A DNA stretch of 24,157 nucleotides, taken from positions 1 to 24,157 of the forward strand of contig JAVBOA010000038.1 in NCBI GenBank assembly GCA_031551135.1, in the 5' to 3' direction. The first letter of the stretch is position 1. Each line of letters begins with the position of its first letter. Origin of the DNA: JAITVM01 sp031551135 (lineage in GTDB: Bacteria > Bacillota > Clostridia > Lachnospirales > JAITVM01). Shown in pieces: positions 1-7,916 of the stretch. Both the position numbers and the translations under genes were made by a program. The notes under the pieces are model-generated. The model was given only the letters and a program-made list of their open reading frames with translations. It made no database searches and had not been told where the DNA came from.

Positions 1-209
1 ATTTTCAAGCAAGCATAAATCTTGAAAGATGTAAAATATACAAAATAGCCCAATGAAGCGATTGTATATATGTACCGTGGGCTAACACGGGAATTTACGC
101 CTATGGAGTGTTATATCAAACTGTAGTAGCTTTTTAGCAAGGCAGGACACGTTGAAATAGGAATACTCTAAGATATATATTTCTATATGTTTTAGTTAGC
201 AGACCTAAA
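1..209. other. Untranslated region with hairpins upstream of the ACT-domain gene; possible structured RNA
   Basis: No convincing reading frame is present. The DNA can form CCGTG (75-79) with CACGG (86-90). A competing pairing joins AGCCCA (47-52) with TGGGCT (78-83), so two folds are mutually exclusive. An AT-only hairpin lies near 172-188. The ACT gene that follows has no strong Shine-Dalgarno, which would fit a long leader or an independent small RNA ending just before it. I could not match it to tmRNA, RNase P RNA, SRP RNA, a T-box or any riboswitch consensus I know. A 6S-like RNA is possible but untested. The left end is cut by the window. Confidence 0.3.
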
Positions 210-479
210 ATGAAAGCGATTATAACGGTTATTGGACACGATCAAGTTGGCATTATTGCAAAAACATGTACTTATTTGGCGGAAAATAATATAAATATTT
301 TGGATATTTCCCAAACAATAATTCAGAATTATTTCAATATGATTATGATAGTTGAACTTGAAAATTCTTCACTAAAACTTGAAGCACTGGTAGAAGGACT
401 CGATAAATTGGGAAATGAAATAAATGTTTCGATAAAACTTCAGCGAGAAGATATTTTTAACTCAATGCACAGAATATAA
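210..479 (+). CDS. ACT domain-containing protein, UPF0237 family
   Basis: This 89-residue protein is essentially one ACT domain, a small fold that usually binds amino acids or similar ligands. The opening MKAIITVIGHDQVGIIA, the block LAENNINILDISQTI and the central MIMIVEL strand match the stand-alone ACT proteins (UPF0237), and the length is normal for that family. The start is the only sensible ATG, although the upstream sequence agacctaaaa is a poor ribosome binding site. It is followed after 28 bp by the DUF711/UPF0210 gene. These two families are commonly paired in Firmicutes, which suggests the ACT protein may sense a ligand for its partner. The ligand and precise role are unknown. Confidence 0.9.
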   Translation: MKAIITVIGHDQVGIIAKTCTYLAENNINILDISQTIIQNYFNMIMIVELENSSLKLEALVEGLDKLGNEINVSIKLQREDIFNSMHRI

Positions 480-507
480 AATATACGAGAATTTTCAGGA
501 GGAAAAT

Positions 508-1866
508 ATGATTTCAAGAAGCGAAATAATTGAGACAAATAGAATGATTGAAGAATCAAATTTGGACGTGCGTACAATAACTATGGGAATAAATATTTTG
601 GATTGCGCTCACCCCGATATCAACGAATTCAACCGCCGTGTTTACGATAAAATCACAAAAACCGCAGAAAATCTTGTAAAAGTCGGCGATAATATATCAA
701 AACAATTCGGCGTGCCGATTGTAAATAAACGTATTAGTGTAACGCCGGTAGCTATCGCCGCCGCTCCGGTAGAATCCTCGGATTTTGTATCCATAGCAAA
801 AACTTTAGACAAAGCCGCGATAGAAGTCGGAGTGAATTTTATCGGCGGCTATTCGTCATTGATTCAAAAAGGAAGCACTGAAGCAGACAAAAAGCTTGTG
901 CGTTCGATTCCGGAAGCTCTTTCCGAAACCGAAAGGGTTTGTTCTTCCGTAAATCTTGCTTCATCCAAAAGCGGAATAAATATGAACGCTGTAAAAAAAA
1001 TGGGCGAAATAATTTTAGATATGGCGGAACGGACAAAAGACAGAGATTCTATCGCCTGTTCAAAATTCGTTGTTTTCTGCAATTCTGTAGAAGATAATCC
1101 TTTTATGGCAGGCGCTTATCATGGTGTCGGCGAAAGAGACGCTGTTATAAATGTCGGGGTCAGCGGACCGGGCGTTGTAAAACGTGCGCTCGAACAAGTT
1201 AAGGGCAAGGATTTTGAAACACTTTGCGAAATGATAAAACGTACGGCTTTTAAAATTACCCGTGTTGGTCAATTAGTTGCGCAAGAAGCTTCATCAAGAC
1301 TTAATATTCCTTTTGGTATAATAGATTTATCGCTTGCCCCTACTCCGGCTATCGGCGATTCGATTGCAGAGATTTTAAACGAAATGGGTTTGGAATACGC
1401 CGGCGCACCGGGCACAACCGCCGCAATCGCAATTTTAAACGATAATGTAAAAAAAGGCGGTGTCATGGCTTCGTCATATGTTGGCGGTTTGAGCGGATCT
1501 TTTATTCCTGTCAGCGAAGACCACGGAATGATAGATGCCGCTAAAATCGGAGCACTTACTTTGGAAAAGCTTGAAGCTATGACATGCGTTTGCTCTGTTG
1601 GGTTGGATATGGTCGCGATTCCGGGCGATACAAAAGCATCCACGATTTCCGGAATTATCGCAGACGAAATGGCTATCGGAATGATTAATCAAAAAACCAC
1701 GGCTGTCAGAATTATTCCCGTTATTGGTAAAAAAGTCGGAGATATGGCCGAATTCGGCGGTCTTTTGGGTTACGCTCCGATTATGGCTGTAAATCAATTT
1801 TCCTGCGATGACTTTATTGCCCGTGGCGGACGAATCCCCGCACCGATTCATTCTTTTAAAAATTAA
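508..1866 (+). CDS. DUF711 / UPF0210 family protein
   Basis: The 452-residue product matches the UPF0210 (DUF711, 'PFL family') proteins. Family features include an opening like SEIIETNRMIEESNLDVRTI, the TMGINILDCAHPD segment, Gly-rich stretches such as VGVSGPGVVKRAL, and a C-terminal FGGLLGYAPIM near the end. Length is normal for the family. The ATG follows a strong AGGAGG with correct spacing. Despite the 'PFL' label in databases, no glycyl-radical motif is seen and no catalytic function is established. It probably forms one operon with the upstream ACT gene and perhaps the MATE gene 21 bp downstream. It is cytoplasmic, with no signal peptide or membrane segment. Confidence 0.9.
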   Translation: MISRSEIIETNRMIEESNLDVRTITMGINILDCAHPDINEFNRRVYDKITKTAENLVKVGDNISKQFGVPIVNKRISVTPVAIAAAPVESSDFVSIAKTLDKAAIEVGVNFIGGYSSLIQKGSTEADKKLVRSIPEALSETERVCSSVNLASSKSGINMNAVKKMGEIILDMAERTKDRDSIACSKFVVFCNSVEDNPFMAGAYHGVGERDAVINVGVSGPGVVKRALEQVKGKDFETLCEMIKRTAFKITRVGQLVAQEASSRLNIPFGIIDLSLAPTPAIGDSIAEILNEMGLEYAGAPGTTAAIAILNDNVKKGGVMASSYVGGLSGSFIPVSEDHGMIDAAKIGALTLEKLEAMTCVCSVGLDMVAIPGDTKASTISGIIADEMAIGMINQKTTAVRIIPVIGKKVGDMAEFGGLLGYAPIMAVNQFSCDDFIARGGRIPAPIHSFKN

Positions 1867-1887
1867 TCTTTCTTCTAAGGAGGGCTT

Positions 1888-3282
1888 ATGCAAAATATTT
1901 TAGCAACTGAAAAGCTCGGTAAACTTATTTTTAAGTTTTCTTTACCTACAATAATAAGCTTTTTGGTCACCGCAATTTATAATATTGTTGACCAGATTTA
2001 TATCGGAAACTCTCATTTAGGAATGAACGGCGTTGCCGCAACAAATATAAGTTTTCCGCTGGTAACTATTTGTGCTACAATCGCACTTTTGTTCGGAATA
2101 GGCGGAGCTTCAAATTTTAGCTTGTTCATGGGCAAAGGCGAAAAAGAACGCGCGGCTTTTATTGTTGGTAACAGTATTTTTTTCGTTACAATTTCCTCAA
2201 TAATATTGATGCTGATATCATTGGTATTTTTAAAGCCGATACTTATTGCATTTGGCGCAACCGAAACATTAATGCCTTTAGCATTTATTTATACCCAAAC
2301 AATTTGTATCGGAATTCCGTTTACAATTTTCACAACAGCCGCAGGAATGTTGATTCGCTCAGATGGAAAACCGCTCTATTCTATGCTTTGTATGGTTTCC
2401 GGCGCGGTTTTCAATATAATTTTTGACCCGATATTTCTATATGTCTTTGATATGGGAATTTTCGGTATAGCTTTGGCCACAATCCTCGGTCAAATGCTGA
2501 CCGCTTCTATTGCACTTTACTATTTTTTCAAAAAATTCAGCTCTGTGAAGCTTGAACGAAAATATTTTAAACCAAGCAAAGAAAATCTTTTTGCAATCGT
2601 ATCATTAGGCATGGCGGCTTCTTTTAATCAGCTCGCTATGACAATTGTTCAGATAACGCTGAACAATACCCTCAAACATTACGGTGCGCAATCGATTTAT
2701 GGCAGTGAAATTCCGCTTGCATGCGTTGGTGCTATTTCTAAAATAAATATATTATATATGTCATTTACGCTTGGAATAGCGCAAGGTTGTCAGCCTATTT
2801 CCGGTTTTAATTATGGTGCAAAAAACTATGAGCGTGTTAAGCAATGCTATAAAATAGCGGCTTCATCCGCTACGCTAATATCCTGCTTTGCATTCTTATT
2901 GTTTCAAATTTTCCCGATACAAATCGCTTCGATTTTTGGCGGCGGCTCAAATGAATACTTTGAATTTTCAAAAAAATATTTACAAATTTTTATGCTGATG
3001 ACTCCATTAAACGGTTTCCAACCAATTACATCAAATTTCTTTACTTCAATCGGGAAAGCGAAAATGGGAATCTTTATTTCGATGACGCGCCAAGTAATTT
3101 TTTTATTGCCGTTAATTCTATTTCTTCCGGTAATTTTCGGAATCGATGGTGTTTTATTCGCCGGACCGATAGCGGATTTTATTTCGGCAATCTTTGCAAT
3201 CTTGCTGGTTATTCGTGAAATGAAAATTTTGGATAAATTAAAACTCATCGAATATCCTTCGAATGTTGTAGGTGAACATTAA
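1888..3282 (+). CDS. MATE family efflux transporter
   Basis: The product is a 464-residue polytopic membrane protein with about 12 hydrophobic segments arranged as two similar halves, the normal size and form for MATE exporters that couple Na+ or H+ entry to drug or metabolite export. Typical features are the N-terminal IYNIVDQIYIGN motif, FGIGGASNFSLFMGKGE after the second helix, and the second-half equivalent LGIAQGCQPISGFNYGA. It most resembles the MepA/DinF-like branch of Firmicutes. The ATG follows AAGGAGG, and the gene begins 21 bp after the DUF711 gene, so co-transcription is likely. A strong terminator follows at 3320-3355. The substrate cannot be read from sequence. Confidence 0.93.
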   Translation: MQNILATEKLGKLIFKFSLPTIISFLVTAIYNIVDQIYIGNSHLGMNGVAATNISFPLVTICATIALLFGIGGASNFSLFMGKGEKERAAFIVGNSIFFVTISSIILMLISLVFLKPILIAFGATETLMPLAFIYTQTICIGIPFTIFTTAAGMLIRSDGKPLYSMLCMVSGAVFNIIFDPIFLYVFDMGIFGIALATILGQMLTASIALYYFFKKFSSVKLERKYFKPSKENLFAIVSLGMAASFNQLAMTIVQITLNNTLKHYGAQSIYGSEIPLACVGAISKINILYMSFTLGIAQGCQPISGFNYGAKNYERVKQCYKIAASSATLISCFAFLLFQIFPIQIASIFGGGSNEYFEFSKKYLQIFMLMTPLNGFQPITSNFFTSIGKAKMGIFISMTRQVIFLLPLILFLPVIFGIDGVLFAGPIADFISAIFAILLVIREMKILDKLKLIEYPSNVVGEH

Positions 3283-3319
3283 ATTTTTCGAATCTTTATT
3301 TCGTTATTAAATCGCAGAA

Positions 3320-3355
3320 AAGCCCAAAACCATCATGGTTTTGGGCTTTGTTTTT
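3320..3355 (+). terminator. Rho-independent terminator, probably bidirectional
   Basis: AAGCCCAAAACC (3320-3331) pairs perfectly with GGTTTTGGGCTT (3337-3348) around a 5-nt loop and is followed by TTTGTTTTT. It ends the 210-3282 operon. A short T-run on the other strand means it may also stop transcription of the convergent gene at 3404-5443. Confidence 0.93.
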
Positions 3356-3403
3356 GCAAAATTTATGTTAATTTCAAGTTATTCGATTGTAATCATTTCA
3401 AAA

Positions 3404-5443
3404 TTAGCAGCATTTAGACATTGTATAAAATACATTTAAATTACCATAATGTTTTACGCCATTGCTGTCTATTGCAAACGCACGGTAGAAATAAAATGTT
3501 CCAGGTTTCAAATCTTTCAAGTTAATATTAAATGTATCCGAAAATGCTTTATCTTTTTGTAAATACGTTCCAAAATTAATATCTGTAGAGTATTCGATTC
3601 CCACTCTTACTAAACCTTTAGTATCTCCGGTAACTTTATTGTTCACTATTCTTGCAGAAGTATCGAGAATATTTTTAGGATTTCCTGTACAAACTTGGAA
3701 TCTGCTTGTTGGTGTCGGTGTTGTAGTTGGAGCGGTTGTAGGTGTTGGGTCAGTTGTGTCTGTAGGTGTCGGGCTTGTTGTTGGACCGGTTGTATCTGTA
3801 GGTGTCGGGCTTGTTGTTGGGTCAGTCGTGTCTGTCGGTGTCGGGCTTGTTGTTGGGCCGGTTGTATCTGTAGGTGTTGGGCTTGTTGTTGGGTCAGTTG
3901 TGTCTGTAGGTGTCGGGCTTGTTGTTGGGTCGGTTGTGTCTGTCGGTGTTGGGCTTGTTGTTGGGTCAGTTGTATCTGTCGGTGTCGGGCTTGTCGTTGG
4001 GTCAGTTGTGTCTGTCGGTGTCGGGCTTGTTGTTGGATCAGTTGTGTCTGTAGGTGTCGGGCTTGTTGTTGGGTCAGTTGTGTCTGTAGGTGTTGGGCTT
4101 GTCGTTGGGTCAGTTGTATCTGTAGGTGTTGGGCTTGTTGTTGGGTCAGTTGGAATTACGCTTGTTGTCGGCGAGCTTGTTGGCTCCACTGTTGTTGGAT
4201 ATGTCGGTGTTGGGCTTGTTGTTGGGTCAGTTGTATCTGTCGGTGTTGGGCTTGTTGTTGGGTCAGTTGTATCTGTAGGTGTTGGACTTGTTGTTGGGTC
4301 AGTTGTGCCTGTCGGTGTTGGGCTTGTTGTTGGGTCAGTTGTGCCTGTCGGTGTTGGGCTTGTTGTTGGGCCGGTTGTGTCTGTAGGTGTCGGGTTTGTT
4401 GTTGGGTCGGTCGGGATTACGCTTGTTGTCGGCGTGCTTGTTGTTGGATACGGTGTTGTAGGAGGAGTCGGTTGAGTAGGACAAATCGTTGAAGGTGTCG
4501 GACATATTTTCGGTGTTTTAAAGCATTTTATATCACCATAAAATTCACCTTGATTTGTATAAACTACCGCTCTGTAATAATAAAGCGTATTTGGTGAAAG
4601 ATTTTTAAGGTCTACATCATAAGAACCTGTTTTATCGTCATAGCCAAAAACAGTATTTTCAAATCTGTTATGCGATTTCGAGCTATACTGAACAGCCACT
4701 TTTGTTACAAGATTCGGATTAATATTTCTGTAAATATTATCCACTATTATAGCGCTTGTATCCGTAATTTCTCTGGGGTAACCGGTAATAACTTTTGGTT
4801 TCAAAACCTCAGGAGTTTTTATAACTTTTACTCTAACATCATCAATGTCGTTGCCCCTGCTGTTGCTGGAATTAGGACCGGCGTTGTTAGATGAAAATTG
4901 AATACGTGTTATAGTTTGACCTTCCGGAACTGTGTATTGATAAGTAAAATATTTCCAGTCCGTGCTGCTTGTTTTAAAATTTTGTACTTTTTGCAGATTA
5001 TAATAACTTCCTAAATGTAAATTTAAATCAGAAGGCGCACCGTATCTAGCCGAAAGAGCGAATTTTACCTCCAAAACACTGCCCGGCAAAGTATAAAAAT
5101 CTTGATAAATAACTGCCGGTTTATATGGATGTGAATTTATCTCCGCGATAGTTTTGCTGCCATTAGGCCCTTCTTTACGGTAGGTATCATAACCGACATT
5201 GAAAGGCAATTTTTGAATTTCCAGCGGTGCGTTTGTAATAGTCCATCCGGGATAATCATAATAATAATATATGCCCGGTTTGGAGTGTTTAGGCTCTTCA
5301 AAATCTCCGTTCTTAATCAAATTCTCGCCGACTTTAGAAGACATTTCAAGTCTCGAATTTAGCTCGTCCGCCATAACGGCGTTTCCGCCAAAGCTAAAAC
5401 AAAAACTGAAGGCAAGCATTGACACAACTAGTTTTTTTAACAT
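3404..5443 (-). CDS. Secreted protein: DUF642-like domain, two FnIII-like domains, Thr/Pro repeat linker
   Basis: 679 residues. Residues 1-25 are a signal peptide (basic MLKK, hydrophobic core, cleavage after AVMA). Residues about 40-208 form a jelly-roll-like domain opening NLIKNGDFEEP and continuing with a PGWTI segment, resembling DUF642 / 'choice-of-anchor C' ligand-binding domains. Two similar FnIII-like domains follow, at about 217-310 and 581-676. Both carry an ITDTSA/ILDTSA opening and a LYYYRA/FYFYRA strand, so they are paralogues. They are split by a roughly 270-residue linker of 12-residue TDTTDPTTSPTP units. There is no sortase motif, SLH domain or membrane anchor; the protein ends in two cysteines. 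The start has AAGGGGG upstream. It is probably an extracellular or cell-surface protein with a long, stiff, possibly glycosylated spacer; the ligand is unknown. Confidence 0.85.
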   Translation of the reverse strand: MLKKLVVSMLAFSFCFSFGGNAVMADELNSRLEMSSKVGENLIKNGDFEEPKHSKPGIYYYYDYPGWTITNAPLEIQKLPFNVGYDTYRKEGPNGSKTIAEINSHPYKPAVIYQDFYTLPGSVLEVKFALSARYGAPSDLNLHLGSYYNLQKVQNFKTSSTDWKYFTYQYTVPEGQTITRIQFSSNNAGPNSSNSRGNDIDDVRVKVIKTPEVLKPKVITGYPREITDTSAIIVDNIYRNINPNLVTKVAVQYSSKSHNRFENTVFGYDDKTGSYDVDLKNLSPNTLYYYRAVVYTNQGEFYGDIKCFKTPKICPTPSTICPTQPTPPTTPYPTTSTPTTSVIPTDPTTNPTPTDTTGPTTSPTPTGTTDPTTSPTPTGTTDPTTSPTPTDTTDPTTSPTPTDTTDPTTSPTPTYPTTVEPTSSPTTSVIPTDPTTSPTPTDTTDPTTSPTPTDTTDPTTSPTPTDTTDPTTSPTPTDTTDPTTSPTPTDTTDPTTSPTPTDTTDPTTSPTPTDTTDPTTSPTPTDTTGPTTSPTPTDTTDPTTSPTPTDTTGPTTSPTPTDTTDPTPTTAPTTTPTPTSRFQVCTGNPKNILDTSARIVNNKVTGDTKGLVRVGIEYSTDINFGTYLQKDKAFSDTFNINLKDLKPGTFYFYRAFAIDSNGVKHYGNLNVFYTMSKCC
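3704..4513 (-). repeat. 36-bp coding minisatellite (Thr/Pro linker) with a 261-bp higher-order duplication
   Basis: The linker is built from 36-bp units encoding TDTTDPTTSPTP or close variants. One block holds 5 full units (residues 354-413) and a second holds 10 (441-560). A different segment around SVIPTDPTT occurs twice, at residues 341 and 428, which is 87 residues or 261 bp apart, so a larger block has also been duplicated. Variants (TGTTD, TDTTG) are scattered among the units. The near-identical DNA explains long open frames on the opposite strand, which are not genes. Confidence 0.95.
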
Positions 5444-5720
5444 ATTTTTTCCCCCTTAAAAACTTGGCTATACTAACTCCTTTAAAATTGCATGATACAC
5501 CGGATTCTGCAATCTAAGGGAAATTAGTATTACACATGACAAAGATCAATACCTTTAAAAAAAGTATCTCTAAATTCCAAGGATAGCCCTGTAAATTTAT
5601 TGCCTAAAAAAATTAATTTTCTAAACGGCAATATATCGTGTTATTTCTTGGCTTTTTGCCAAAAAATTGGCTCCTTTGTGTTATTATACAATTAAAAAAT
5701 TTCAACTAATGTACCAAATA
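5444..5720 (-). promoter_or_regulatory. Promoter region and structured leader of the secreted-protein gene
   Basis: On the minus strand a TATAAT (plus 5685-5690) is a possible -10 about 240 nt before the ATG; no good -35 was seen. The leader then contains GCCAA-TTTT-TTGGC-AAAAA-GCCAA (plus 5648-5671), where the central TTGGC can pair with either flanking GCCAA. Next is TATTGCC/GGCAATA (plus 5627-5633 with 5598-5604), then a smaller stem near plus 5570-5597. It ends at the AAGGGGG ribosome binding site. I compared it with c-di-GMP riboswitch consensus features and did not find them. The regulator is unknown. Confidence 0.4.
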
Positions 5721-5796
5721 ATTGTAAAATTGTTTGTAAATTAAAAATAGTAATTTTTTTGGTTCCGAAATTTCTACTGTTTCTATTTTAGAGCAT

Positions 5797-5867
5797 AAAA
5801 AAATCCCAATATTTTATAAAATTTAAAAACAGAAATCGTTTAAACTTTATAAAACACTGAGATTTTT
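5797..5867 (-). terminator. Probable rho-independent terminator of rex
   Basis: Two 22-nt arms (plus 5799-5820 and 5846-5867) are complementary. Their three differences are A-C mismatches on the plus strand but G-U wobbles on the minus strand, so the fold suits minus-strand RNA. A run of seven U residues follows (complement of 5797-5803). It lies about 50 bp past the rex stop, with foldback repeat copy A between them. Confidence 0.7.
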
Positions 5868-5872
5868 AAATA

Positions 5873-5915
5873 ATACTACTTTCATTTTTTCTACCCTTTA
5901 TAATGAAAATAGTAT
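5873..5915 (+). repeat. Foldback repeat, short form (copy A)
   Basis: A 43-bp element with 14-bp inverted ends, ATACTACTTTCATT and AATGAAAATAGTAT, with one mismatch, and a CTACCCTTTAT core. It sits 3 bp past the rex stop codon, between rex and its terminator. It belongs to the same family as copies at 14160, 15473, 20420 and 24042. Confidence 0.85.
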
Positions 5916-5918
5916 AAA

Positions 5919-6557
5919 TCATTTTTCATTTAATTTATAAGAAAGAGTCATCAAACTATCGGTTAGATGCACATTTTCGATATGGACAACTTCGCTTTCC
6001 AAAATCTGCAAATCCTTATTTGTAAAATTCCAAATAGCTTTTACGCCGCTTTCTATTAGAAATTTAGCGACATCAATGGCTTTTGATTTCGTAACAGCCA
6101 AAATTGCGATATCAGCTTGATTTTCCTCCAAAAAACTCGGCAAGCTATCAATATCTTGAATTATAAATTCACTAACTTGTTTTCCTACGATTTCGGGGTT
6201 TTTATCAAAAACACCGACATAATCGTAACCATGCAGAGAAAAGCTCTCATGGTTCATAAGTGCGTGTCCCAAATTTCCCATACCGACTATAATCAATTTG
6301 TAAGTTTTTGTAAGCCCCAAAATCCGCTTTATCTCTTCGTATAAACTTACAACATTGTAGCCATAGCCTTGCTGCCCAAAACAGCCAAAAATATTCAAAT
6401 CCTGCCTGATTTGAGAAGCAGTGATATTCATGCGCTGACTTAATTCCTTTGATGATATTCTTTGAATGTCGCGGCTTACCAAATCCCCCAAATATCTATA
6501 GTATCTTGGCAGCCTTCTTATTACAGCCGTAGAAATCCTTTTATTTTCCAAACACAT
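5919..6557 (-). CDS. rex: Redox-sensing transcriptional repressor Rex
   Basis: Rex represses fermentation and NADH-reoxidation genes when the NADH/NAD+ ratio is low and releases DNA when it binds NADH. The N-terminal winged helix carries ISTAVIRRLPRYYRYL and TASQIRQDLNIFG with GYGYNV, and the C-terminal Rossmann domain has GMGNLG at about residues 92-97 and GVFDKNPE. The length (212 residues from this ATG) is normal. The open frame reaches back to a TTG at 6587 with no ribosome site. ATG 6557 has GGAG only 2 nt away, and TTG 6551 has the same GGAG at ideal spacing, so the true start could be 6551. It has its own consensus promoter. No clear Rex operator (TTGTTAA-N4-TTAACAA type) was seen nearby. 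Confidence 0.95.
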   Translation of the reverse strand: MCLENKRISTAVIRRLPRYYRYLGDLVSRDIQRISSKELSQRMNITASQIRQDLNIFGCFGQQGYGYNVVSLYEEIKRILGLTKTYKLIIVGMGNLGHALMNHESFSLHGYDYVGVFDKNPEIVGKQVSEFIIQDIDSLPSFLEENQADIAILAVTKSKAIDVAKFLIESGVKAIWNFTNKDLQILESEVVHIENVHLTDSLMTLSYKLNEK

Positions 6558-6620
6558 CACTCCAAGTATCGTTTTCAAAATACACAATAAAAGTATAAAA
6601 TACGATTAATCTATTGTAGA

Positions 6621-6649
6621 ATTATACAGCGTTAAAGGAAAAATGTCAA
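6621..6649 (-). promoter_or_regulatory. Consensus sigma-70/SigA promoter of rex
   Basis: On the minus strand TTGACA (plus 6644-6649), a 17-bp spacer and TATAAT (plus 6621-6626) match the housekeeping consensus at all twelve positions. Transcription would begin near 6614 and reach rex after about 57 nt. Confidence 0.9.
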
Positions 6650-6709
6650 TTTATATACAAATTTGTTTTCTAAGAATATTCAAATTATTTTTTGGTTTTC
6701 AGCAAACTG

Positions 6710-7666
6710 CTATAAAGGATTTTTGTTTGAAAGAAAATCATTATAGGCTTCTGTTAATTTATCCGATTTTGAAATAAAATTCGTTATTTTTTGATTCAAG
6801 TCATCAATAAATGTTTCCTTTTTTCGTTCATTTTCATCATTATAAAACTCGAACGAATAATTCAATTCGGATTCGATATCTAAAGCGCAGATTATTATAT
6901 TTTGCAAATTCAAAATTTGTTCATCAACAAAACCATAATCCCGATAATCATTTTCATCGTATGCCTTAATTTTTCTGATTTGAGTATTAAAGGCCCCGAC
7001 TGTTTTCTGAATTTCCTCATAATTGCTGATTTCCTGCTTGCTCATACCCTCTTTCAGTATACGCGCCAAATCCTGCGTAATTATAACCATTTCATCAAAA
7101 TCATTATGTATATTCAGTCCGGCCTTGGTCAGCGTCTCTAATTCTTCATTTTTTTTCGAATTATACCCATTAATTACAATGTCTTTAAATTCCAAATATG
7201 CATTTTTGAATTGCACATAATTTATCAAAAATTCATTGTGCAAAAAATTCAATTCAGTTATGTTTTTATTCAATTCTTTGCTATAATATTGTTTGGAATT
7301 ATTATAGGCTGATATAAGCGGATTTATCGAATCATATAGCTTTTGATATTTTTCTGAAATATCTGCATTTTCGTTTTTTATATCCAAAGGCTTTTTGATT
7401 GATTCAAAAAACTCAGGATTTTTTTCGGGATCATATGAAAAAATTTCGCCCGAATAATTACATTTATCCGAAAGTCCGCAAACTTTATTATAATCAGAAA
7501 TCAGCTCGGATATATTTTTAGTTATGGAATTATAAGCTTCGGTATAAGTATTACTTTCTGTGTTTTTTTTGATTTCAACGGCATATGCGCCGCTCGTCTC
7601 CAAAGATATTGCCTGCGTTGTGGTCGAACATCCGGTCAAAAATAATAATAAAATAATAATATACAT
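6710..7666 (-). CDS. Predicted lipoprotein of unknown function
   Basis: A 318-residue protein starting MYIIILLLFLTGCSTTT. The lipobox LTGC, with Cys13 as the lipidation site, predicts attachment to the outer face of the membrane. The rest is hydrophilic, rich in Glu, Lys, Asn and Tyr, and appears almost wholly alpha-helical, probably coiled coil. I recognise no domain. The open frame extends 11 codons upstream, but ATG 7666 has GGGGGG at good spacing and puts the lipobox at the proper distance, so it is preferred. It lies upstream of rex on the same strand, 152 bp away, but rex has its own promoter. A 14-bp inverted repeat lies just upstream of this gene. Confidence 0.75.
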   Translation of the reverse strand: MYIIILLLFLTGCSTTTQAISLETSGAYAVEIKKNTESNTYTEAYNSITKNISELISDYNKVCGLSDKCNYSGEIFSYDPEKNPEFFESIKKPLDIKNENADISEKYQKLYDSINPLISAYNNSKQYYSKELNKNITELNFLHNEFLINYVQFKNAYLEFKDIVINGYNSKKNEELETLTKAGLNIHNDFDEMVIITQDLARILKEGMSKQEISNYEEIQKTVGAFNTQIRKIKAYDENDYRDYGFVDEQILNLQNIIICALDIESELNYSFEFYNDENERKKETFIDDLNQKITNFISKSDKLTEAYNDFLSNKNPL

Positions 7667-7736
7667 ACAAGACCCCCCTATTTGTCGATAGCAGTACATT
7701 GTTATACTAGCATTTTAACTTTATATTGATTACTTT

Positions 7737-7806
7737 GCGGTTTGATTTTTCTTGATTTTATCTGCATTCAAAACAAAATAAAATAGTCGGTAAAAAATCA
7801 AACCGC
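7737..7806 (-). promoter_or_regulatory. Inverted repeat upstream of the lipoprotein gene
   Basis: GCGGTTTGATTTTT (7737-7750) and AAAAATCAAACCGC (7793-7806) are perfect 14-bp inverted repeats about 70 bp upstream of the lipoprotein ATG. A related repeat with the same GGTTTGATTTTT arm lies upstream of the STAS gene (22957-22989). A TATAAC -10-like site is at plus 7701-7706, so the repeat would sit just upstream of the promoter. Confidence 0.5.
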
Positions 7807-7887
7807 TATATGTTATAATTGGCTTATTTTAATTATACTAATAAAATAAACATTTTTAATAAATAACTATATGCCAAATAAATATAA

Positions 7888-7916
7888 AATTTGATATAAT
7901 TTGACAATATCAAATT
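7888..7916 (+). promoter_or_regulatory. Perfect palindrome over promoter-like elements upstream of the ABC-F gene
   Basis: AATTTGATAT (7888-7897) and ATATCAAATT (7907-7916) are a perfect 10-bp inverted repeat separated by 9 bp. The palindrome overlaps a TATAAT (7895-7900) and a TTGACA (7901-7906), so it could be an operator. The leader that follows has small hairpins, including ACCT-CGG-AGGT around the ribosome binding site just before 8023. Confidence 0.4.

Noticed and set aside
1..209. tmRNA, RNase P RNA or T-box
   Set aside because: None of their key motifs (tRNA-like TΨC end, GAGGAAAGTCC, GGGTGGNACCGCG) is present on either strand.
1474..1893. Long minus-strand frames inside the DUF711 gene
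   Set aside because: Shadows of a well-supported gene, with no ribosome site or recognisable domain.
3639..4492. Two long plus-strand open frames (Val/Gly-rich and Cys-rich) opposite the secreted protein
   Set aside because: They are made entirely by the 36-bp repeats read in antisense; the minus-strand frame has a signal peptide, folded domains and a ribosome site.
3704..4513. Regular repeats that might suggest a CRISPR array
   Set aside because: Units are contiguous without unique spacers and encode a Thr/Pro linker in frame.
5444..5700. Possible c-di-GMP riboswitch before the secreted protein, prompted by the HD-GYP gene nearby
   Set aside because: The conserved segments of the GEMM-I and GEMM-II classes were not found; only generic stems are present.
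5919..6660. Rex operator for autoregulation
   Set aside because: No TTGTTAA-N4-TTAACAA-like palindrome was found near the rex promoter.
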